This document shows, in pieces, positions 33,376-40,427 of a stretch of DNA of 64,000 nucleotides. Location of the stretch: positions 1 to 64,000 of IMG/VR virus record IMGVR_UViG_3300044720_000021; one strand, given 5' to 3'. The first letter of the stretch is position 1, and every line of letters begins with the position of its first letter. The notes under the pieces are model-generated. The model did not search any database. It saw only the letters and a list, made by a program, of their open reading frames with translations, and was not told the origin of the DNA. This DNA comes from a virus. The position numbers were made by a program, and so were the translations under genes.

Positions 33376-33537
33376 ATGCCAAGCAGATCGATCAAGGTCA
33401 AGGCAGGTGACAGGGTGAACTACGAGAACCGTCCCGTCACCGTGCTGCAAGTCAAAGGCTCGACCGTCCAGATCCGCAACACGTTCGGCTATCCGCAGGA
33501 CGTGAAGAAGTCGGAGCTCACCGAAATCAAAACCTGA
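33376..33537 (+). CDS. Small beta-rich protein
   Basis: 53 residues, ATG 33376 (AAGGAGG upstream). IKVKAGDRVNYENRPVTVLQ and VQIRNTFGY suggest a small SH3-like barrel. Unknown function. Confidence 0.5.
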   Translation: MPSRSIKVKAGDRVNYENRPVTVLQVKGSTVQIRNTFGYPQDVKKSELTEIKT

Positions 33538-33540
33538 CCA

Positions 33541-33566
33541 AATTTTCACCCGGTTGCCCGTGTCAG
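33541..33566 (+). repeat. 26-bp box, copy 1
   Basis: AATTTTCAC(C)CG(G)TTGCC then TGTCAG matches the copy at 36294-36319 at 22 of 26 positions. Both lie just after the end of a gene and before a non-coding, hairpin-ended stretch. Confidence 0.5.
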
Positions 33567-33589
33567 GGAATTGCCGGCGACGTTCCATC

Positions 33590-33617
33590 TTGACGTTCTG
33601 CGGAATGCTGCTACGAT
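33590..33617 (+). promoter_or_regulatory. Promoter TTGACG-16-TACGAT for a small RNA
   Basis: TTGACG (33590-33595) and TACGAT (33612-33617), spacer 16. No open reading frame of note follows for 300 bases, so the product is probably RNA. Confidence 0.55.
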
Positions 33618-33623
33618 TTGCTG

Positions 33624-33764
33624 GTGCCAGAGCGTCAAGTGGCTCGGTCGCAAAGCGGGGAGGGTAAACAGGCGTGAGCTCTCCCCGCAGATTTTCATAG
33701 CTCACTACCTCCCTGAGTAGAGAGCGGAACATGACGGCCCGTCCTTCACCGGCACGGGCCGTCA
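33624..33764 (+). ncRNA. Candidate structured small RNA
   Basis: Between the promoter at 33590 and a strong terminal hairpin lie two clear stems: GCGGGGAG (33655-33662) with CTCCCCGC (33681-33688), and TGACGGCCCGT (33732-33742) with ACGGGCCGTCA (33754-33764). A smaller CTCA/TGAG stem lies between. No coding potential is evident. About 140 nt; function unknown. Confidence 0.5.
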
Positions 33765-33862
33765 CCGTTCTAGGGCTCAACGCTCGAACCGTAGAGCCGG
33801 ATCCGTGAGTAGGTGCGCTAGCTGCGAAGGTGGATCGCGTAGCCATGCATGAAAATCCACCC

Positions 33863-33891
33863 TTGACATGCCGTGGCCGTTCAGGTAGATT
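33863..33891 (+). promoter_or_regulatory. Promoter P5 for the anti-restriction operon
   Basis: TTGACA (33863-33868), 17-bp spacer, TAGATT (33886-33891). The -10 box runs into GATTGTCA and a second TTGTCA, i.e. the genome-wide 8-mer. A half operator AAAATCCACCC lies just before the -35 box. Confidence 0.7.
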
Positions 33892-33924
33892 GTCATTGTC
33901 AAGCAAACGAGAGGGAGGTAGCGC

Positions 33925-34269
33925 ATGAGCGAAACCCTGGATACGCGGCAGTTGATTGAGGAGTTGGACGCGCTGGATGATCGCGATAGCGCGGATTCCG
34001 ACGATCCACTGGACGACGAGGAGCGCGAGCGCCGCGATGCAATCCGCGAACTGGCCGATGCCGGGATCGAGGATTGGGAGCACGGTGCGACTCTGATTCC
34101 AGAGGACGGGTTCGAGGACTACGCGCGTGAACTCGCTGAGGACATCGGCGCAGTCGATCCCAACGCCGCATGGCCGGCCACGTACATCGATTGGGAAGCC
34201 GCCGCTACGGCTCTGCAACAGGACTACACGTCCGTAGAGTTCATGGGCGTCACGTACTACGTCCGATGA
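33925..34269 (+). CDS. ArdA-like anti-restriction protein
   Basis: 114 residues, ATG behind GAGGGAGGTAGC. The acidic N-terminus leads into IPEDGFEDYARELAEDIGAV, WPATYIDWEAAATALQQDY and VEFMGVTYYVR, the C-terminal ArdA pattern. ArdA mimics B-form DNA and blocks type I restriction enzymes. It is shorter than full ArdA (about 165 residues), carrying only the last domain plus a Glu/Asp-rich segment. First gene of promoter P5, as expected for an early defence-evasion gene. Confidence 0.65.
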   Translation: MSETLDTRQLIEELDALDDRDSADSDDPLDDEERERRDAIRELADAGIEDWEHGATLIPEDGFEDYARELAEDIGAVDPNAAWPATYIDWEAAATALQQDYTSVEFMGVTYYVR

Positions 34270-34292
34270 AAAACTCAAATAGGGAGGTAGCA

Positions 34293-35240
34293 ATGAGCGA
34301 AACCCTCAAATGTCCGGAATGCGGTGAGGTCGTATGGGATTTGCCGCACGGATCCAAACTCGCAAAGTGTTGGGCCGTTCACCCTTCGACGGGTGGAACT
34401 CTCGCGTTCGACACTATGAGCGATGACGACGATGACGAGGAGGAAAACGTGACAGTCGAAACCCGAACAATCCAGATTTTCAAATTCGAGGAACTGTCCG
34501 AGGAGAGCCCTCGTGCCTACATCGGGAGTATGTCTCCAAAGGATCGGGCTCGTGACAAGATCAGTCAGTGGCTTCACGAGGATGCAAACGAAACACTGAA
34601 TGATCTTTTCAGTGAGCGTTTGGACGAATACGGATTCCCAACCGATACGATTGAGTGGTCGCTCGGCTACTCTCAGGGTGACGGAATGGCTTTCTACGGA
34701 TCCGTGGACGTGAACGCTTTCCTTCGCAAAATCAAGCAGGTGAAAAGGTTCCGCACTCTGCTCAGTGAAAATGTGGACGTGTCTGCCGACATCTCGCGCA
34801 ATTCGTTCGGTTCTCACTACTCGCATTGGAACACGATGAACGTGGACGTGGATTACAGCGGGGTCGAGACTCCCAAGCGCGATGCCCTCCTGAAAGAACT
34901 CTGTGATGTCATGACTGAAAAGGTGCAAGACATCTCGCGCGAGCTCGAACAGGCAGGCTATGCCGCGCTGGAAGTCTCAGACGAGATAATTGCCGAGCAC
35001 TGTGAGGCAAATGAGTACCGTTTCCTCGTTACTGGCGAGTTCGCGCCGGAAGGGGAGAGCACTGAAAAGTCAGAGCCCAACACCGCTGCTAAGGCACGCC
35101 TAGAGGAGCTAAGAATCGAACTTCGAGCCGAACGCATGAGCTACGGCGAATTGGCCGAATTGCAAGGTCTAGCCGAGCACATCGACCCGAGCGATGCCGA
35201 GCTACTTGAGGCCGCAGGCGTTCCCGAGGGGGATTCATGA
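34293..35240 (+). CDS. Hypothetical zinc-ribbon protein
   Basis: 315 residues from ATG 34293 (AGGGAGGTAGC upstream); ATG 34266 is possible but lacks a site. It starts MSETLKCPECGEVVWDL, one half of a zinc ribbon, then an Asp/Glu run. The centre has IEWSLGYSQGDGMAFYGSV, seen in other phage proteins of unknown function. Its initiation region nearly duplicates that of the ArdA-like gene. Unknown function. Confidence 0.55.
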   Translation: MSETLKCPECGEVVWDLPHGSKLAKCWAVHPSTGGTLAFDTMSDDDDDEEENVTVETRTIQIFKFEELSEESPRAYIGSMSPKDRARDKISQWLHEDANETLNDLFSERLDEYGFPTDTIEWSLGYSQGDGMAFYGSVDVNAFLRKIKQVKRFRTLLSENVDVSADISRNSFGSHYSHWNTMNVDVDYSGVETPKRDALLKELCDVMTEKVQDISRELEQAGYAALEVSDEIIAEHCEANEYRFLVTGEFAPEGESTEKSEPNTAAKARLEELRIELRAERMSYGELAELQGLAEHIDPSDAELLEAAGVPEGDS

Positions 35241-35962
35241 ACTGGCGCGAGGCTCGTGACATGCTCGATGGCAAGGGCAAGCGGAGAGGGCCGCAGGACA
35301 GTCTGAAAATCGCTCGAAACACTGTGCTCGAACGTGGACGTTCATTCAACCCCGCGCTTGCTCGTGCGCCAGTGTCGAATTCGCAGTACCCCGAGACTGC
35401 AATTGGGCTCAGGTTCCACAACACATATGTGGCAGTCCTCACGCCGCGTTGGACGGAGCTCAACACGGGAGGATGGAATACGAGGTCTACGCGCGACAGG
35501 ATCGAATTCGTGAGTGGAATTTCAGTAGGCAATCAAAGCGGCAAGGGGTGGGCCGTCTACCTCACGCGTGACGATCTCCCGTGCTACTGCCTACGCCATG
35601 CCGAGGCAGGGAAGCCGACAGGGGATCCTGAGAGGGCAATCGTCATCCGTGGCGACTACGCACCGGGGCTCGATTTTCATTTCACGGGAGAGTACGAGGG
35701 TACGTCTGACGTGAACCCGTCCGGCAAGCCGATCTATGAATGGATCCCATGTTCGACGTGCAAAGGCTCAACATTGCGCGCCGGCATCGACTACGAAAGT
35801 GGCGGGCATCCTTTCTACGACGGGATCCGCGTTAGTGCGGACGGAAAGCGGATCATGAAAAGCCAACCGCACAAGCCGGCACGCGTCACGCCTGTCATCA
35901 CTGAATCCGGGTTCGACATGGCAAGTAGTTACTCACGCCCGCGCATCTACGGGGGATGGTAG
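35237..35962 (+). CDS. Hypothetical protein
   Basis: 241 residues, ATGA overlap. Motifs CYCLRHAEAGKP and PCSTCKGSTLRAGIDYES could bind metal. The end has HPFYDGIRVSADGKRI. No family recognised with confidence. Confidence 0.5.
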   Translation: MNWREARDMLDGKGKRRGPQDSLKIARNTVLERGRSFNPALARAPVSNSQYPETAIGLRFHNTYVAVLTPRWTELNTGGWNTRSTRDRIEFVSGISVGNQSGKGWAVYLTRDDLPCYCLRHAEAGKPTGDPERAIVIRGDYAPGLDFHFTGEYEGTSDVNPSGKPIYEWIPCSTCKGSTLRAGIDYESGGHPFYDGIRVSADGKRIMKSQPHKPARVTPVITESGFDMASSYSRPRIYGGW

Positions 35963-35964
35963 GT

Positions 35965-36246
35965 ATGACGCCCGCGCCGACGCGCCACGCCGCGCCTAAG
36001 CGCCGTCGATATCTTGTCGGATGGTCGGAGCACGGGGTGCTGTTCGAGCCGCTTACGGGGCTCTACGCAACGCACGAGAGAGCTCTAGCTCGATTGGACA
36101 GGATCCTCGGAGAGATGCGGCGCAAAAGGATCCGCGAACCGGACGGTTGGTATTTCATCTACGGCCCGGATGGCGTTCAGGACGTGGTTGGGACGGGAAA
36201 GGAGAAAGGCAAGGAGATGCCTAAATTCAGCGCCAGCGTTCGCTAG
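35965..36246 (+). CDS. Hypothetical basic protein
   Basis: 93 residues from ATG 35965 (ATG 35956 also in frame). Arg-rich helices (HERALARLDRILGEMRRKRI) and a strand GWYFIYGPDGVQD. Last gene before a classical terminator. Confidence 0.5.
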   Translation: MTPAPTRHAAPKRRRYLVGWSEHGVLFEPLTGLYATHERALARLDRILGEMRRKRIREPDGWYFIYGPDGVQDVVGTGKEKGKEMPKFSASVR

Positions 36247-36250
36247 AAAC

Positions 36251-36280
36251 AGGGCCGGGAAACCGGCCCTTTTTCTTTCT
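36251..36280 (+). terminator. Rho-independent terminator
   Basis: AGGGCCGG, GAAA loop, CCGGCCCT, then TTTTCTTTCT. This is the most canonical terminator in the window and ends the P5 operon. Confidence 0.85.
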
Positions 36281-36293
36281 GAAAATCTGGGAT

Positions 36294-36319
36294 AATTTTC
36301 ACGCGTTTGCCGATGTCAG
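36294..36319 (+). repeat. 26-bp box, copy 2
   Basis: Second copy of the box at 33541-33566 (22 of 26 identical), 14 bases after the terminator. Confidence 0.5.
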
Positions 36320-36492
36320 ACGATCTCACCGGCGAAGCTGGACGCGCTTTTCAGGAATGCGCGAGCGATACCCGGATGAAATGCATCCCGGAGCTCAAGC
36401 GCAATGCAGACGTGCAAAGACAGATCGACGTTGCGGCCGGCATTCTTCTGCCGACAGGGAACGACAAAATACCCGGCGGTTGCCGGGTTTGT
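36320..36492 (+). other. Non-coding stretch ending in a terminator
   Basis: No convincing gene is seen. It ends with ACCCGGC (36471-36477) paired to GCCGGGT (36482-36488) and TTGTT. By analogy with 33541-33764, which starts with the same box, it could encode a small RNA; a promoter was not found. Confidence 0.35.
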
Positions 36493-36597
36493 TGAAAATC
36501 TCTCGATTGTGGGATCCTCGCAACCCGTAGCGGACTGCAAGCGATGATCCCTAAAACGTCCTCGCAGGTCTACGCATAGCCCTCCTCGAACTCTCTA

Positions 36598-36631
36598 CAT
36601 ACATGCATGAAAAACCGTTGTGGATAGCGGC
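36598..36631 (+). repeat. Inverted repeat, left copy, with DnaA-box-like core
   Basis: CATACATGCATG, then AAAAACCGTTGTGGATAGCGGC. The complement of 37554-37586 matches almost completely. TGTGGATAG is the complement of CTATCCACA, one mismatch from a DnaA box. The stretch 36493-36652 otherwise shows nothing. Confidence 0.55.
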
Positions 36632-36652
36632 TATACGCGCAATTGAGTTTAC

Positions 36653-36892
36653 TTAGACGAAGGTAGGTTTGCCATCGACAATTTTCACGGTGCCGATGAA
36701 CTCGTTAGACCCGGATCCGCTAGACCCGGACGTTGCATAGAGGTTGAAAACGTCCTGTCCCTCGAAAACGTGGCCATCGACAAGAACGCCAACATTCCAA
36801 CCTTGTGCTTGCGCGCGGATCCCGCTTGCGGAAGAACCTAGGCGGGATGCTTCTCCGCGTGAGCCCTTCACGTAGCCTATGAATTGCGCCAT
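36653..36892 (-). CDS. Small conserved phage protein, RGEASRLG type
   Basis: 79 residues, leftward, ATG behind GAGAGGAG. AQFIGYVKGSRGEASRLG, AQAQGWNVGV and LYATSGSSGSGS are features I associate with a small protein common in phages, of unknown function, with beta-rich character. Last gene of the leftward set. Confidence 0.6.
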   Translation of the reverse strand: MAQFIGYVKGSRGEASRLGSSASGIRAQAQGWNVGVLVDGHVFEGQDVFNLYATSGSSGSGSNEFIGTVKIVDGKPTFV

Positions 36893-37009
36893 GACTTTGA
36901 CTCCTCTCTGAGCCCGTTACGGACTGTCCTGCGACTGTCACGCGGTTTCAGTACGCGGCCATCGGAACGCTTTTCGTCTCGCATACGGATCCGCGAGTCT
37001 TTGAACGTC

Positions 37010-37525
37010 CTAGACATAGCCGGTACCTGCGTGCTTGAGCGTTGCCGGGTTTTCAGGATCGACCACGAGCAGTTCGGTATTGCCTCGCTCGTTCACTTCC
37101 CACATTTCGGGAAAGTAGTTGTGCTCGTTAGTCCACGAGACGAGGAATTCCCTAGCAGCGTCGATGTCAGCGAACGTCCCTAGGTGGAACTGCTCGCTTG
37201 ACACTGAAAACCCGTCGCGCGTCTCGGAAATAAACGCGTCCGATTCCTGATCGGGTCTAGGCGGCTCGCTTTCGCGAATCACCTTGCCGCAGTCATCGCA
37301 CGTAATGCCATTTTCCGTTTCATCCCACGGCGCGATTGCGCCTACGGGATTCCCTTCACTGTCTCGCGCTGATTCCGGGATAAAGCCATTTTCATCGACC
37401 CCGAACATTTCAGCGGTGCAAGCAGGACAGTTCTCGGACGCGTTGTAGGTATAAGCGATCGGGTGCGGGTATTCCTGGTTCAGATAGTCGCCTGCACCTT
37501 CCGTACCTGCGGGTAGAGCTCGCAT
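37010..37525 (-). CDS. Hypothetical zinc-binding protein
   Basis: 171 residues, leftward, ATG behind AGGGAGGAAG. CPACTAEMFG and ITCDDCGKVI form a possible zinc ribbon. The C-terminal half has FHLGTFADIDAAREFLVSW. Similar proteins occur in actinophages without known function. Its upstream region carries the right copy of the inverted repeat. Confidence 0.6.
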   Translation of the reverse strand: MRALPAGTEGAGDYLNQEYPHPIAYTYNASENCPACTAEMFGVDENGFIPESARDSEGNPVGAIAPWDETENGITCDDCGKVIRESEPPRPDQESDAFISETRDGFSVSSEQFHLGTFADIDAAREFLVSWTNEHNYFPEMWEVNERGNTELLVVDPENPATLKHAGTGYV

Positions 37526-37553
37526 TGCTTCCTCCCTGAGAGAAAGCGCGCAC

Positions 37554-37586
37554 GCCGCTATCCATAACGGTTTTTCATGCTGTATG
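37554..37586 (-). repeat. Inverted repeat, right copy
   Basis: Complement of the 36598-36631 element with about two differences and one gap. On the minus strand TTGACA lies at 37596-37591, five bases upstream, but no fitting -10 box is seen at 16-18 bases, so the element may replace or cover it. Confidence 0.55.
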
Positions 37587-37608
37587 CAGTTGTCAAAGAA
37601 CGTCGGAG

Positions 37609-37631
37609 CGGGTTCTAGTGCTCCGAACCCG
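37609..37631 (-). terminator. Hairpin between leftward genes
   Basis: CGGGTTC (37609-37615) pairs with GAACCCG (37625-37631), with an alternative CGGAGC/GCTCCG pairing. It ends the 38960-37661 operon before the 37525 gene. Confidence 0.5.
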
Positions 37632-37660
37632 TCCCCCGCGAGGGAGGACGGATCCGCAAC

Positions 37661-37894
37661 CTAGCTACCGTGAAAAGCCGTGAGGCATTGCGCGCAATGC
37701 TCCTCCTCGGACGGATCCTCCAAAACTTGCAGTCCTTCGAGCCGCCAACCGTCTGCCTCTCCTCCGGCATGGACAGGATTGGAGGGCTCGTTCATGCAGT
37801 CGCCGCATAGCATCTCGCTATCGTCCATGACGTAGCCGATTGGATAACCGCCCGGCCATGCGTACTTTTCAGCGGGTGCAAATGGGAAGTTCAT
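37661..37894 (-). CDS. Hypothetical Cys-pair protein
   Basis: 77 residues, leftward, ATG 37894 (GAAGGGAAAG upstream, ATGA overlap with the gene before it); a longer TTG start lacks a site. MLCGDCMNEP and EEHCAQCLTA give a four-Cys zinc site; the middle has YPIGYVMDD. Unknown function. Confidence 0.55.
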   Translation of the reverse strand: MNFPFAPAEKYAWPGGYPIGYVMDDSEMLCGDCMNEPSNPVHAGGEADGWRLEGLQVLEDPSEEEHCAQCLTAFHGS

Positions 37895-38022
37895 CGAACT
37901 CGCTTTCCCTTCGAGGTCGGCCGGATATGAAAAGCGCGAGCAGGGCGCTTGTGCTTCCCCTTCTCTGTACGCGTCTGAAAGCGTCTCCAACCATTCTCAG
38001 ACTTGTGAACGTTATCGGCCAT
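37891..38022 (-). CDS. Tiny basic protein
   Basis: 43 residues, leftward, ATG 38022 behind GGGGGAAG. Sequence HKSENGWRRFQTRTEKGKHK is basic. A TGACAATC site overlaps its upstream region. Supported by the ATGA overlap with 37661-37894. Confidence 0.5.
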   Translation of the reverse strand: MADNVHKSENGWRRFQTRTEKGKHKRPARAFHIRPTSKGKRVR

Positions 38023-38030
38023 GCTTCCCC

Positions 38031-38249
38031 CTAGATTGTCATTCGATTGACTGTGCGAGGCTTGAGCGCTTCCGCTGAGATGCCATAGCGCGCGAGAACC
38101 TCGGAAACGACACCTAGCTTTTCTTCCTCGTCCAACCACGCTGCTACCCGGATCCCTTCGAGCGTGAGCAAATCGACCGTGGACGGGCTCAACTCTCGAC
38201 CCGTGAGCGTGTCGATGGCCAGAGAAGCCAACTGTGCCGAGTTCAGCAT
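38031..38249 (-). CDS. Hypothetical helical protein
   Basis: 72 residues, leftward, ATG 38249. Helical (AQLASLAIDTLTGRE, EEEKLGVVSEVLARYG). Overlaps the upstream gene by seven bases. Confidence 0.55.
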   Translation of the reverse strand: MLNSAQLASLAIDTLTGRELSPSTVDLLTLEGIRVAAWLDEEEKLGVVSEVLARYGISAEALKPRTVNRMTI

Positions 38250-38533
38250 GGCAATGCCCGCGCGATGTCTGCGTAATGCGGCGACACGAGATGCATCATG
38301 CTCCGCATCTCGGCTTGCCAGTCGCGGCCGGCGCGCTCGTTCAAGCGGGTATCCATGAGGAACCGTCCGGCAAGATCCTTCGTCCTCTCGTCGGCAGTGA
38401 AAAGCATTTCATGGACTGAGCACGTCCGGTAGATGAAGTTGATTGCCTCGTCCTCGAACGCGACCACGGCGGTTTCGTTGCAGTAGTCGCACGGCTTCCC
38501 GGAGACTGATAGACGGTATGACGAGATTGTCAC
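38243..38533 (-). CDS. Hypothetical CxxC protein
   Basis: 96 residues, leftward, GTG 38533. KPCDYCNETAVVAFEDEA then IYRTCSVHEMLF form a Cys/His cluster. C-terminal helix. Unknown function. Confidence 0.55.
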   Translation of the reverse strand: MTISSYRLSVSGKPCDYCNETAVVAFEDEAINFIYRTCSVHEMLFTADERTKDLAGRFLMDTRLNERAGRDWQAEMRSMMHLVSPHYADIARALPC

Positions 38534-38712
38534 GGTAGGAACCTTTCTTTGTAGTCATCGACGCATTGAGTGAAAAGGGATGAATCGTAGGCATCCCCTG
38601 CGAGAACTTCGGCGGTGCAGGCGAAAGCGGCATCCGTTGTCATGCGGACGGATGAAAAAAGCGCGAACGTCACAAGGACGATAAGCAGGAAGAACGCGAT
38701 AGCGCCTCTCAT
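38530..38712 (-). CDS. Small membrane protein
   Basis: 60 residues, leftward, ATG 38712 behind GAGAGG. N-terminal membrane span or signal anchor (AIAFFLLIVLVTFALF); Cys at FACTAE and TQCVDD may form a disulphide outside the membrane. GTGA overlap with the next gene. Confidence 0.5.
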   Translation of the reverse strand: MRGAIAFFLLIVLVTFALFSSVRMTTDAAFACTAEVLAGDAYDSSLFTQCVDDYKERFLP

Positions 38713-38960
38713 GACTGCCTCTCGCCTGCCGCCGCACGCAAGCCATCGCGAAGCGTGCGCGCGAGGATGGCCGCTAGGCACTGTCCACGGGATGCTTGCG
38801 ACCATCCCTCGCAACGGTAGATCACTTCCCCCGTCTCAGTGTTGCGCGCTTGCGCCTCTCTCTGCGGGGTAGTCAGCTCGATCGACCACGGCGCGTAGCG
38901 CTCGTTCAATGAGGCAACGTCGGCCGTTCTGACCATCGGGTGTGCGTGCGTGGATCCCAT
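38709..38960 (-). CDS. Hypothetical protein, first gene of leftward operon
   Basis: 83 residues, leftward, ATG 38960 behind GAGAGGAG; longer upstream frames lack a site. Contains SIELTTPQREAQARNTETGE and a helical C-terminus QCLAAILARTLRDGL. A weak -10 (TAGATT, near 38993 on the minus strand) precedes it. Confidence 0.55.
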   Translation of the reverse strand: MGSTHAHPMVRTADVASLNERYAPWSIELTTPQREAQARNTETGEVIYRCEGWSQASRGQCLAAILARTLRDGLRAAAGERQS

Positions 38961-39280
38961 GCTGCTCCTCTCGTCTCGTGATGTAAGTGAAAATCTAGCA
39001 CAGTCAGCGGACAAATGCAGGTTCGGCGTCAACGCGTCCGCTCCTCCTCTACCCCGCAAGCGGGGGAAGGGTCGGACTGTGGGATCCTGCCAACTGACCA
39101 TCTCCCCCTAGATCGGCGGCTAGAGGAGCATCCTGCATCCCTCACTAGGGGGATCCCCTCTCCGGGCTCGTGCGGCACCGCTGCGGGGATGCCCGTAGGC
39201 GGGAGAAGGGATCTACCCCGCTATAGATACGCACCCCCTGAGAGCCCTCTCTGTGAGCCCCTATGCCTAGGGTCGTGCTC

Positions 39281-39310
39281 GTGCGCGCGCGCGTGCGTGC
39301 GTGCGCGCAT
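39281..39310. repeat. 30-bp alternating purine/pyrimidine tract
   Basis: All 30 bases alternate purine and pyrimidine (GTGCGCGC, GTGCGTGC blocks, ending GCGCAT). Such tracts can adopt Z-DNA under negative supercoiling. Confidence 0.8.
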
Positions 39311-39420
39311 AGGGGGATTGTCATGGGCTAATGCAAGCAGGGTGCTAGCCCTCTATCCATGCCACATTGAGCGCTATATGAAAACCCGTCCCTGAAAGCG
39401 GGCAATGGGAGACTATTCAC

Positions 39421-39429
39421 CTATCCACA
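39421..39429 (+). other. DnaA-box-like site CTATCCACA
   Basis: One mismatch from TTATCCACA. Similar CTATCC words lie at about 39353 and in both inverted-repeat copies (36617, 37557). Confidence 0.35.
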
Positions 39430-39766
39430 CTGCATAGAGAACAGGCATTCAATCCCTTCCTTTCCTAGTCTCATTCTCCCCTTGCACGGGGCCGCTCAGC
39501 ACAGTGACAGGATGAAAAAAGAATCTGATCATGGCATCACTGGATTGTCACTCTACTGGCATGTACCTATGCAGGGATGCCCGCTTAGATTTTCACCTAT
39601 GCCACTGTCTGAGGGCTCAAGTAGTGAAAATCACAAGTACGATTCAAGCGACCTTCCGAGGCAGTACCGGATATTTTCATCGAGAAGGTGTTTGGACGTA
39701 TCGGTGCGGGGGGCGCATCAACACACCGCTTCTCGGATTCTGGATCAGGGAGTATTTTCATGAGGA

Positions 39767-39783
39767 ATACCCTGGGTGGATTT
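39767..39783 (-). promoter_or_regulatory. Promoter-less copy of the CACCC operator
   Basis: The minus strand reads AAATCCACCCAGGGTAT, equal to the P1-P3 spacer core, but no TTGACA or TAGACT flanks it. It resembles the stoperator idea known from mycobacteriophage L5 (operator sites outside promoters). Confidence 0.55.
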
Positions 39784-39926
39784 TTTCTGGGTAGGAAAAA
39801 GCACTCGGGAGGACGAGGGCGCAAGCGGAGGCACAGCAAACGGGGACAGGAAGCGCTGAGAGGCCCAAAGCGGGGTGAAGGGGGGTGGAGGACGGATTCC
39901 CGCTTCCGGGGAGCCTGTGGGCGGGT

Positions 39927-39955
39927 TTGACAGGCAAGGGAAAGGGGAGCAGACT
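39927..39955 (+). promoter_or_regulatory. Promoter TTGACA-17-CAGACT
   Basis: TTGACA (39927-39932), 17-bp spacer, CAGACT (39950-39955), a weak version of the TAGACT box. Precedes the rightward gene at 40014. Confidence 0.5.
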
Positions 39956-40013
39956 CGATCTACCCGAAAGGCCAAGACCCCGCCGAAAGAGTGCAGGAAC
40001 GAGAGGAGGAGGA

Positions 40014-40373
40014 ATGCTGGTGGCAGAACACGGACTCGGAGTCGTTTGGCACTGCCCATCGTGCGGTGCTCACTCCAAACGGCGCTTCGACAGTGTGGAG
40101 GTAGCTGCTGTCGCGCTGAAAAGACACAAGACGATGCTGCATGGCCCATCGACTGAGCGGTGGATCCGGCTGCGTGCGGGTCACTACCGATTGCTTCGAG
40201 ATGGGGAGAGCGTCGGGGACGTGATCTACGAAGTGGACGTGTGGCACATCTACCCGTTCGCGGAGATCGCTGTCTACACGAAGGACATGGACGAGCCCTT
40301 CGGCACAAAGCGCGAAGCGAAGGTCGCGTTGCGGGAGGTTGCACATTCGACGGCGAAGGTTGCTTTCGTCTGA
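40014..40373 (+). CDS. Hypothetical C2H2-type protein
   Basis: 119 residues, ATG 40014 behind AGAGGAGGAGG. WHCPSCGAHSKRR followed by LKRHKTMLHG gives a C-x2-C...H-x4-H finger at residues ~14-45. The remainder is beta-rich (RLLRDGESVGDVIYEVDVWH). First rightward gene after the divergent region, so a possible regulator. Confidence 0.6.
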   Translation: MLVAEHGLGVVWHCPSCGAHSKRRFDSVEVAAVALKRHKTMLHGPSTERWIRLRAGHYRLLRDGESVGDVIYEVDVWHIYPFAEIAVYTKDMDEPFGTKREAKVALREVAHSTAKVAFV

Positions 40374-40427
40374 TGCGGCTGCTAGCTTTCGCGCGGAGCG
40401 AGATGGGGTTCCCCTTGATCGCTTTGG

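Larger units (their letters stand above)
38961..40013. other. 1-kb divergent gene-poor region, origin candidate
   Basis: Transcription diverges here. No convincing gene is seen; short frames at 39531-39794 and on the minus strand lack good start sites. It contains GC-rich palindromes (39050-39240), the alternating tract at 39281-39310, CTATCCACA at 39421, a cluster of TGAAAA sites at 39370-39760, and a promoter-less operator at 39767. Confidence 0.5.

Noticed and set aside
36307-36495. 62-residue frame after the terminator at 36251
   Set aside because: No start site; its end lies in a terminator hairpin.
39531-39794. 87-residue frame in the divergent region
   Set aside because: Poor ribosome-binding site and no recognisable domain; kept only as a remote possibility.
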